From UBA9414 sp958446945 (GTDB lineage Bacteria; Bacillota; Clostridia; Lachnospirales; Lachnospiraceae), in the NCBI GenBank assembly GCA_958446945.1, contig CAUCYJ010000058.1:1-12907 (forward strand): a DNA stretch of 12,907 bases. The letters run 5' to 3'. The number at the start of each line of letters is the position of its first letter. The first letter of the stretch is position 1. Below the pieces are notes generated by a model. It saw nothing but the letters and a program-made list of their open reading frames with translations, was not told where the DNA came from and searched no databases. Both the position numbers and the translations under genes were made by a program. Positions 7,055 through 12,907 of the stretch are shown piece by piece.

Positions 7055-7105
7055 AAATGAGTATGAGAATGTACGGGCTTTTGCCGTCAGGACAGGAGTG
7101 TATCA

Positions 7106-9721
7106 ATGAACGAAAAAATTTTATTAATCGATGGACATAGTATATTAAACCGGGCTTTTTTTGGTGTACCGGATTTGACTAATGATGAAGGACTACATAC
7201 AAATGCGATATATGGATTTTTGAATATTTTATTTAAAGTTCTGGATGAAGAGCAGCCAGAGTATCTGACTGTTGCGTTTGACGTGCATGCGCCTACGTTT
7301 CGACATGAGATGTACGATGCATATAAAGGAACGAGAAAACCAATGGCAGAGGAACTGCGTCAGCAAGTACCGATCATGAAAGAAGTATTAAATGCTATGG
7401 GGATTCGCGTGATCGAGAAGGCCGGGTTAGAGGCGGATGATTTGATTGGAACACTGTCAAAACGCTGCGAAGAGAATGGGATGGAAGTGACTGTTCTTTC
7501 CGGAGACAGGGATTTGCTGCAGCTTGCTACGAATCGGGTAAAAATCCGGATTCCAAAAACAAAGCAGGGACGCACAGAGGTGGAAGATTATTATGCGGCG
7601 GATGTGAAAGAACGTTATCAGGTAACTCCGAAAGAATTTATCGATGTAAAGGCACTGATGGGAGATACATCGGATAATATTCCGGGAGTTCCGAGTATTG
7701 GAGAAAAGACTGCTACAAAAATTATTGTAGAATATGGAAGTATTGAAAATGCGTATGCACATGTCAGTGAACTGAAGCCGCCGCGGGCATCAAAAGCTCT
7801 TCAGGAGCATTACGATCTGGCAGAAATGAGCAAGACGCTGGCGACAATCTGCCTGGATGCGGATTTGGAGTATGAGATAGAAGAAGCCAGAATTGGCAAT
7901 CTCTTTACATCGGAGGCATATGAATATTTTCGGAAGCTTCAGTTTAAAAATCTGTTGGCAAAGTTTGAAGCAGAGGTTCCGGTAAATGAAGTGGAAAAAC
8001 ATTTCCTTGAAGTAACAGAAAGAGAAGAACTTCGAAATGTGCTTGAAAAGGCAAACGAAGCAGAATGGATCGGCATTTCTCTTGAGAAAGATGAAGAACA
8101 TTCTTTACCGCTCTTTGCAGACATGGGTGGTTATAGTGCAGCTGCAATTGCATTCGGAGATACGGAAGTCTATCGAATTTCGGCAGGCAGAGGGATTACG
8201 ATGGAGATGATCTATGAGGCATTTTCTGAATTGGAGAAGGCAGGAAAGAAAATAGCATTGTTTGATCTGAAGAAGCTTCTGAAGGAAATGAAGGTGAGCC
8301 GGACTGCATGTGTTTTTGACGTTCATATTGCGACATATCTTTTGAATCCATTGAAAAATTCATATGGATTTGAAGAAATTGCGGAAGAATATTTACATCT
8401 TTCTGTCAGCGAGAAAACAAAGAGAGAAGATCGGACATGTTATGAGGCCTATGCTGCGTATGAACTTGCACCGGTTTTGCAGAAACGGCTGAAAGAAGAA
8501 CAAATGGAAAAGCTGTATGAAGAGATCGAACTGCCGCTTGTCTTTGCGCTGAACGATATGGAAGAAGCAGGCGTTCGTGTAAAAGCCGAGGAATTAAAAG
8601 CATACGGAGAAGCTTTGACAGGAAGGATCGAGGAACTGGAAAAAGTAATTTGGGAAATGGCGGGAGAACAGTTTAATATCAATTCGCCAAAACAGTTGGG
8701 GGCAATTTTATTTGAAAAACTTCAGTTGCCACATGGGAAGAAAACAAAAAGCGGATACTCGACAGCAGCAGACATTTTGGAAAAGCTTGCAGGCGAATAT
8801 CCAATCGTGGCATCGGTTCTTGAGTATCGACAGATAACAAAGCTAAAATCTACTTATGCAGACGGTCTGGCAGGGTTTATTGGAGAAGACGGGCGAATTC
8901 ATGGAAAATTCCACCAAACTGTTACAGCCACTGGGCGGATCAGTAGCACGGACCCGAATCTTCAGAATATTCCGGTGCGAATGGAGCTGGGAAGACGGAT
9001 CCGGAAAGTATTTGTCCCACAGGAAGGGTGCATTTTTGTAGATGCGGACTACTCGCAGATTGAACTTCGGGTGTTGGCACATTGTTCAGGGGATCAGGCA
9101 CTGATTGATGCATATAGGGAGGCGAAAGACATTCATAGAACGACTGCCTCTCAAGTATTCCATACACCGTTTGAGGAAGTGACAGAATTGCAAAGAAGAA
9201 ATGCCAAAGCGGTTAATTTTGGGATTGTATATGGGATTAGTTCTTTTGGATTAAGTCAGGATTTGAGTATTACGCGAAAGGAAGCGGCAGAATATATTGA
9301 GCGCTATTTTGAAACTTATCCCGGAATTAAGAAATTTCTGGATGATGCGGTGGCTCATGCAAAAGAAAAAGGATATGTAACAACATTATTTGGAAGAAAA
9401 CGTCCAATTCCGGAATTAAAGTCTTCTAATTTTATGCAACGAAGTTTTGGTGAGCGTGTAGCTATGAATTCTCCAATCCAGGGAACGGCGGCGGATATTA
9501 TGAAGATAGCTATGATTGGGGTAAATGAATCATTGCGAAAAGAAAAACTGCGGTCTAGAATTGTTCTGCAGGTTCATGATGAATTGTTGATTGAGACGTT
9601 TGCGGAAGAAGAAGAAGAAGTGAGAGAAATTTTAGAAAGAGAAATGGAGCAGGCTGTTTCGCTGAGTGTTCCGCTCGTCATCGATGTGCAGACCGGTGAG
9701 AACTGGTATGACGCTAAATAA
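7106..9721 (+). CDS. polA: DNA polymerase I
   Basis: An 871-residue enzyme that fills gaps in repair and removes RNA primers on the lagging strand. The 5' nuclease domain (about 1-290) keeps its metal ligands: D9, D59, E109, D111, D112, D134, D136, and the helix-hairpin region with D187, D190 and G-V-P-S-I-G-E. The middle domain (about 300-480) should hold the 3' proofreading site, but the D-x-E pair of E. coli is replaced by I-S-L-E, so proofreading is probably lost, as in Bacillus and Thermus. The polymerase domain has motif A with catalytic D648 in DADYSQIEL, motif B with R697 and K701 in RRNAKAVNFG, and motif C with H824-D825-E826. The ATG follows AGGAG by 7 nt. It is the first gene of the operon with coaE, walJ and degV. 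Confidence 0.98.
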   Translation: MNEKILLIDGHSILNRAFFGVPDLTNDEGLHTNAIYGFLNILFKVLDEEQPEYLTVAFDVHAPTFRHEMYDAYKGTRKPMAEELRQQVPIMKEVLNAMGIRVIEKAGLEADDLIGTLSKRCEENGMEVTVLSGDRDLLQLATNRVKIRIPKTKQGRTEVEDYYAADVKERYQVTPKEFIDVKALMGDTSDNIPGVPSIGEKTATKIIVEYGSIENAYAHVSELKPPRASKALQEHYDLAEMSKTLATICLDADLEYEIEEARIGNLFTSEAYEYFRKLQFKNLLAKFEAEVPVNEVEKHFLEVTEREELRNVLEKANEAEWIGISLEKDEEHSLPLFADMGGYSAAAIAFGDTEVYRISAGRGITMEMIYEAFSELEKAGKKIALFDLKKLLKEMKVSRTACVFDVHIATYLLNPLKNSYGFEEIAEEYLHLSVSEKTKREDRTCYEAYAAYELAPVLQKRLKEEQMEKLYEEIELPLVFALNDMEEAGVRVKAEELKAYGEALTGRIEELEKVIWEMAGEQFNINSPKQLGAILFEKLQLPHGKKTKSGYSTAADILEKLAGEYPIVASVLEYRQITKLKSTYADGLAGFIGEDGRIHGKFHQTVTATGRISSTDPNLQNIPVRMELGRRIRKVFVPQEGCIFVDADYSQIELRVLAHCSGDQALIDAYREAKDIHRTTASQVFHTPFEEVTELQRRNAKAVNFGIVYGISSFGLSQDLSITRKEAAEYIERYFETYPGIKKFLDDAVAHAKEKGYVTTLFGRKRPIPELKSSNFMQRSFGERVAMNSPIQGTAADIMKIAMIGVNESLRKEKLRSRIVLQVHDELLIETFAEEEEEVREILEREMEQAVSLSVPLVIDVQTGENWYDAK

Positions 9722-9791
9722 TAAAGAGATACAAAATCAAAAAGAGAATTTTAGAAGAACTCAATCGCAGGAAACAAAGGAAGACGGAAAA

Positions 9792-10385
9792 ATGAAAATT
9801 ATCGGAATTACGGGAGGCGTAGGATGCGGAAAGAGTAAAGTGCTTTCCTGGTTTCAGGCATTACCGGATACGAAAGTATACGAGGCAGATCAAATTGCGC
9901 ATTTGCTCCAAGAACCGGGAGCATGTTGTTATAAAGAAATTGTTGCGGAATTTGGCACACGAATTTTGAAAGAAGATAGAAAGATCGATCGAAAAATACT
10001 TGGAAGTGTTGTGTTTTCGGATGCAATAAAGCTGGAAAGATTGAATCAGATCGTTCATCCGAAAGTGAAACAATATGTGAAAAAATGTATCCGGGAAGAA
10101 AAAACTGCCGGAACAAGATTGTTTGTGTTGGAGGCTGCACTGCTTTTGGAAGATGGATACAAAGAAATCTGTGATGAGATCTGGTATATTTACGCGCGTG
10201 AGGAAATAAGGCGGGAGCGTCTGAAAATATCTCGGGGATATTCGGATGAAAAAATAACTTCCATGATTCAGATGCAGAAAAGTGAGAATGAATTTCGCGA
10301 GGGTTGCGACAGAACGATTGATAACAGCAGTTTGTGGAAAGAGACTTGCAGTCAGTTAAAAAATGCGTTAGAATCAGTATGTTAA
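9792..10385 (+). CDS. coaE: Dephospho-CoA kinase
   Basis: A 197-residue cytosolic kinase that phosphorylates the ribose 3'-hydroxyl of dephospho-CoA with ATP, the last step of coenzyme A synthesis. The Walker A loop G8-G-V-G-C-G-K14-S15 sits at the very N terminus. E31-A-D33 matches the D-A-D motif with the catalytic Asp, followed by the I-A-H-x-L-x-x-P-G stretch, the H-P pair of I-V-H-P-K, and the L-L-E-D-G lid region. The length is usual for the family. The frame is open upstream into polA, but the start is set at 9792: AAAGGAAG lies upstream and this ATG places the P-loop where it belongs. Another in-frame ATG at 9708 would add 28 polar residues and overlap the polA end. It lies 70 nt after polA without a terminator; the next gene follows after 33 nt. 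Confidence 0.95.
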   Translation: MKIIGITGGVGCGKSKVLSWFQALPDTKVYEADQIAHLLQEPGACCYKEIVAEFGTRILKEDRKIDRKILGSVVFSDAIKLERLNQIVHPKVKQYVKKCIREEKTAGTRLFVLEAALLLEDGYKEICDEIWYIYAREEIRRERLKISRGYSDEKITSMIQMQKSENEFREGCDRTIDNSSLWKETCSQLKNALESVC

Positions 10386-10418
10386 AGAAATAGATGATAC
10401 AATCAGGAGATAGATAAC

Positions 10419-11216
10419 ATGAGAATGTGCAGCATTGCCAGCGGAAGCAGCGGCAACTGTATCTATGTAGGAAGTGAATCCACACATTTACTTGTAGATA
10501 CGGGAATCAGCAAGAAACGAATTGAAGAAGGGTTAAAAGAACTGGATGTAAAGGGAAATGAGTTGAATGGGATTCTGATTACCCATGAACACTCTGATCA
10601 TATTCAGGGGCTTGGCGTATTTAGCCGTAAATATGAGATTCCGGTTTATGCAACAAGGGGAACAATTGAAGGGATTCGTCAGAGCAAGTCTCTTGGAAAG
10701 CTGCCGGAAGGATTGCTTCGCGAAATACAGATTGACCATCCATTTTCCATAGGAAATATTGAAGTGAATCCGTTTCGGATTTCCCATGATGCTAAAGAAC
10801 CGGCGGCATATCGTTTCGCAAGTGGCAGCAAGTCAGTGGCAGTAGCGACCGATATGGGGATTTATGATGACTATACAGTGGAACATTTAAGAGATCTGGA
10901 TGCAATCCTTCTTGAAGCAAATCACGATATCCATATGTTGGAAGTTGGTGTCTACCCATATCATTTGAAACGGCGTGTGGCAGGTGATAAGGGACATTTA
11001 TCCAATGAAACATCGGGACGCCTGCTTTGCGATATTTTGAATAATCATATGAAGAGCATTATATTGGGGCATTTGAGCAAAGAGAATAATTATGAACAGC
11101 TTGCATATGAGACAGTGAAGCTTGAAGTGACACTGGGAGATAATCCTTACCGGGGGGAAGAACTTCCTATCACAGTGGCAAAAAGGGATCAGATCTCAGA
11201 AAGTGTAATGATTTAA
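10419..11216 (+). CDS. walJ: MBL-fold metallohydrolase, WalJ/YycJ family
   Basis: A 265-residue metallo-beta-lactamase-fold protein. The metal-binding motif is T-H56-E-H58-S-D60-H61, with further ligands H123, D145 (in V-A-T-D) and H169 or H218 (E-A-N-H-D and L-G-H-L-S). The N-terminal C-S-I-A-S-G-S-S-G-N is the family signature. Relatives near walRK are linked to double-stranded-DNA exonuclease activity and coordination of cell division with DNA replication. Here it is not beside a walRK two-component pair but in an operon with polA, which fits a role in DNA metabolism; this is inference from context. AGGAG precedes the ATG by 9 nt. The degV-family gene follows after 13 nt. Confidence 0.9.
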   Translation: MRMCSIASGSSGNCIYVGSESTHLLVDTGISKKRIEEGLKELDVKGNELNGILITHEHSDHIQGLGVFSRKYEIPVYATRGTIEGIRQSKSLGKLPEGLLREIQIDHPFSIGNIEVNPFRISHDAKEPAAYRFASGSKSVAVATDMGIYDDYTVEHLRDLDAILLEANHDIHMLEVGVYPYHLKRRVAGDKGHLSNETSGRLLCDILNNHMKSIILGHLSKENNYEQLAYETVKLEVTLGDNPYRGEELPITVAKRDQISESVMI

Positions 11217-11229
11217 TGAGGTAAATAAT

Positions 11230-12087
11230 ATGGGGAAAATAGCAATTGTTACGGACAGCAACAGCGGAATTACACAAAAAGAAGGGCGAGAACTTGGGAT
11301 TACTGTCCTTCCAATGCCATTTTTTATTGACGGAGAACTGTTTTTAGAAGATATTACGCTGACGCAGGAAGAATTCTATGAAAAATTAACAAATGATGCG
11401 GAAATTACCACATCCCAACCGTCTCCGGGAGATGTAATGGAACTTTGGAATGAATTGCTGCGTACGCATGAGGAAGTGCTTCATATTCCGATGTCAAGTG
11501 GGTTGAGCAGCTCCTGTGAGACGGCTATGAGTCTTGCGATGGAAGAAGAATATGCAGGGAGAGTGCATGTTGTAAATAATCAGCGCATTTCTGTAACACA
11601 GCGTCAGTCGGTACTGGATGCAATGCAGCTTGCTGCAATAGGGAAAAATGCAGCAGAAATAAAAGAAATTCTGGAAGAAAATCGTCTTGCAGCAAGTATT
11701 TATATCACGGTTGATACACTAAAATATTTGAAAAAGGGCGGCAGGATTACACCTGCAGCGGCAGCAATCGGAACAGTGCTGAATTTGAAACCGGTGCTTC
11801 AGATCCAGGGAGAAAAATTAGATGCATTTGCCAAAGTTGGGGGATGGAAACAGGCGAAGAAAACAATGCTGGATGCGATGGAAAAAGATATGCTGCACCG
11901 TTTTCAGAATCAGAAGATTCATTTAGAGGCGGCATATACTTGTTCAGAAGAGGAAGCTATAAAATGGAAAGAAGAGATTGAGGACAGATTTCCGGCTTGT
12001 GAAGTTTATATGGCACGCCTGTCGCTGAGCGTGGCATGCCATATTGGTCCAGGGGCAATGGCAATTGCCTGCTCTAAAGTAATTTAA
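11230..12087 (+). CDS. DegV family fatty-acid-binding protein
   Basis: A 285-residue cytosolic protein of the DegV/FakB family, which binds one fatty acid; FakB members present it to the kinase FakA for phosphorylation and entry into phospholipids. Motifs in order are I-V-T-D-S-N-S-G (6-13), T-S-Q-P-S-P-G-D (61-68), P-M-S-S-G-L-S-S-S (87-95), V-D-T-L-K-Y-L-K-K-G-G-R-I (161-173) and L-N-L-K-P-V-L (184-190). One departure: the usual D-S-x-x-x-S-x-G-x-G before the central helix reads N-N-Q-R-I-S-V-T-Q-R-Q (116-126). No fakA-like gene lies in the window, so its partner is elsewhere or it has another role. GAGG lies 8 nt before the ATG. It is the last gene of the operon; its end overlaps the opposing tmcAL by 14 bp. 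Confidence 0.93.
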   Translation: MGKIAIVTDSNSGITQKEGRELGITVLPMPFFIDGELFLEDITLTQEEFYEKLTNDAEITTSQPSPGDVMELWNELLRTHEEVLHIPMSSGLSSSCETAMSLAMEEEYAGRVHVVNNQRISVTQRQSVLDAMQLAAIGKNAAEIKEILEENRLAASIYITVDTLKYLKKGGRITPAAAAIGTVLNLKPVLQIQGEKLDAFAKVGGWKQAKKTMLDAMEKDMLHRFQNQKIHLEAAYTCSEEEAIKWKEEIEDRFPACEVYMARLSLSVACHIGPGAMAIACSKVI

Positions 12088-12907
12088 TAATTTGTTTTTG
12101 ATATTCAGAGCGAAATGGCTGCCGGTATTTATCGGCAGCTATTATTTCGTATAAATCTGAAGCGTAGATGTCGAGAGAAAGCATATCTTGTCCGATAGAT
12201 GATAGGGAAGAACTTTTTGTAAGTTTTGTCAGCAGAGGAATGGAAGATGATCTGCTGACAGCGGTCAGAATTTCTTTCTGGCTTGTGCGAAATCCAAGAA
12301 GCCGTGCATAATAAGTAAATCCTTCCGCCCGATATGAAAGGAGCTTCTCCTGTGTAATCCCTAAAAGAATATGGAACAGAGCCCGGCTGATTCTCGCATG
12401 TGTCATTTCTTTTGTTTTTAGAAGTGTAGTAAATTGGGCGAGAGAATCAAAATTCCCAAGCTGATTGCAGATCCGGTCAGCTAGTTCAGGACTGACATCA
12501 GCAAATTGGCAAAGAGCATCACGAGACTCTGTGAGAAGGCGGTATTTTAACGGTAGCCGAAAGTCTTCCGAAGTAACAGGATAACCGCAGGAAAAAGTCT
12601 CTTTCAAAATACGAAGTGCTGACACAGGCATAAAAGTTTCCAACATATCAAGGTCATCACCCTCCGAAATTGCACTGCGAATTGCTGATGCAGAACTTAG
12701 AGGGCTGCCAAGATTGGTATCATGGTAATGAGTGCCTGCTCTTGAAATGGTAAATGGTTTGAGCGGACTGTTCTGCTGTAAGATAGCTTTGAGATATTCA
12801 ATTGCCAAAATATTGTTAGGAGACGCAAGGAAAGAATCAGCATCTTCAAGCCCCGGAAGAAAGGAGGTCAGAGCTTTCTGCCTTGCTTTTGGAAAGGAAA
12901 GTCCATG
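12074..12907 (-). CDS. tmcAL: tRNA(Met) cytidine acetate ligase, partial (5' end outside window)
   Basis: The reading frame is open from the right edge of the window to the TAG at 12074-12076, 277 residues, so the gene begins beyond 12907; the TTG at 12808 lies inside conserved sequence and is not the start. TmcAL activates acetate with ATP and acetylates C34 of elongator tRNA-Met to ac4C. Visible family features: G-L-S-F-P-x-A-R-Q at the edge, S-P-N-N-I-L-A-I-E-Y-L just before and after 12808, S-R-A-G-x-x-Y-H, S-S-A-S-A-I-R-S-A-I of the nucleotidyltransferase fold, and the C-terminal K-T-K-E-M-T-H-A-R-I-S-R. The N-terminal N-P-F-x-x-G-H motif must lie in the missing roughly 120 residues. Its 3' end overlaps degV tail to tail. 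Confidence 0.9.
   Translation of the reverse strand, partial: HGLSFPKARQKALTSFLPGLEDADSFLASPNNILAIEYLKAILQQNSPLKPFTISRAGTHYHDTNLGSPLSSASAIRSAISEGDDLDMLETFMPVSALRILKETFSCGYPVTSEDFRLPLKYRLLTESRDALCQFADVSPELADRICNQLGNFDSLAQFTTLLKTKEMTHARISRALFHILLGITQEKLLSYRAEGFTYYARLLGFRTSQKEILTAVSRSSSIPLLTKLTKSSSLSSIGQDMLSLDIYASDLYEIIAADKYRQPFRSEYQKQIIKLL
12114..12147 (+). terminator. Candidate terminator of the polA-degV operon, inside tmcAL
   Basis: An 11-bp stem (12114-12124 with 12133-12143, one G-T pair, seven consecutive GC-rich pairs GCTGCCG/CGGCAGC) with an 8-nt loop is followed on the plus strand by TATTT. It lies 27 nt past the degV stop. On the opposite strand the same bases encode A-A-D-K-Y-R-Q-P of TmcAL. 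The T-tract is short, so termination may be partial. Confidence 0.55.

Noticed and set aside
7032..7061. polA promoter based on TTGACT at 7032
   Set aside because: No acceptable -10 hexamer lies 16-18 nt downstream; the extended -10 at 7046-7054 with an upstream -35 fits better.
6891..7109. A 72-codon plus-strand frame from the tRNA to the polA start
   Set aside because: It is made of tRNA, terminator and promoter sequence and has no ribosome site.
9808..10485. A 225-codon minus-strand frame opposite coaE
   Set aside because: It is the antisense shadow of coaE, rich in Cys, His and Phe in the manner of antisense translation, with no recognisable motif.
12006..12047. Inverted repeat ATATGGCA/TGCCATAT near the degV end as a tmcAL terminator
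   Set aside because: The 8-bp arms are far apart and no T-run follows on the minus strand, so it is more likely chance within coding sequence.

Overview
The window looks like core chromosome of a low-GC, Gram-positive anaerobe of the class Clostridia, most likely a Lachnospiraceae-type gut bacterium (Dorea, Blautia or Ruminococcus-like). Reasons are the strong AGGAG-type ribosome sites, consensus sigma-A promoters, a tRNA gene without an encoded CCA end, the gene families present, and above all the very large fused CoA-dehydratase-activase protein typical of anaerobic Clostridia. I see no phage, transposon, CRISPR or other mobile DNA. The genus is an inference.

Layout. (1) Positions 1-4428, minus strand: a single-gene unit with its own promoter (4400-4428), a 1414-residue protein made of two BadF/BcrA/HgdC-type ATPase modules followed by DUF2229-like and dehydratase-D-like regions, and a clear intrinsic terminator at 8-47. 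(2) 4332-4624: a divergent regulatory region with two candidate promoters for the rightward unit and several palindromes. (3) 4625-6763, plus strand: a two-gene unit, a rhomboid-fold membrane protein that lacks the protease serine motif and ends in a Cys/His-rich zinc-binding-type tail, then a diaminopimelate-decarboxylase-like PLP enzyme. (4) 6836-7000: a free-standing tRNA-Leu(CAA) gene with extended -10 promoter and terminator. (5) 7026-12087, plus strand: polA, coaE, a WalJ/YycJ-type MBL-fold gene and a degV-family gene, closely spaced with no internal terminator, so probably one operon. (6) 12074-12907, minus strand: the 3' part of tmcAL (tRNA-Met cytidine acetate ligase), running off the right edge and overlapping the end of degV tail to tail by 14 bp.

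How the genes work together. The rightward operon is mostly housekeeping: DNA repair/replication (PolA), the last step of coenzyme A synthesis (CoaE), a nuclease-like MBL enzyme (WalJ) and a fatty-acid-binding protein (DegV). tRNA-Leu and TmcAL both concern decoding (TmcAL makes ac4C in the tRNA-Met wobble position). The least understood parts are the fused activase, whose substrate cannot be read from its neighbours, and the pairing of a pseudo-rhomboid with an atypical fold-III PLP decarboxylase. No defence or other exotic multi-gene system is visible; the points worth a second look are these two loci, the operator-like palindromes between them, and the terminator nested inside tmcAL.
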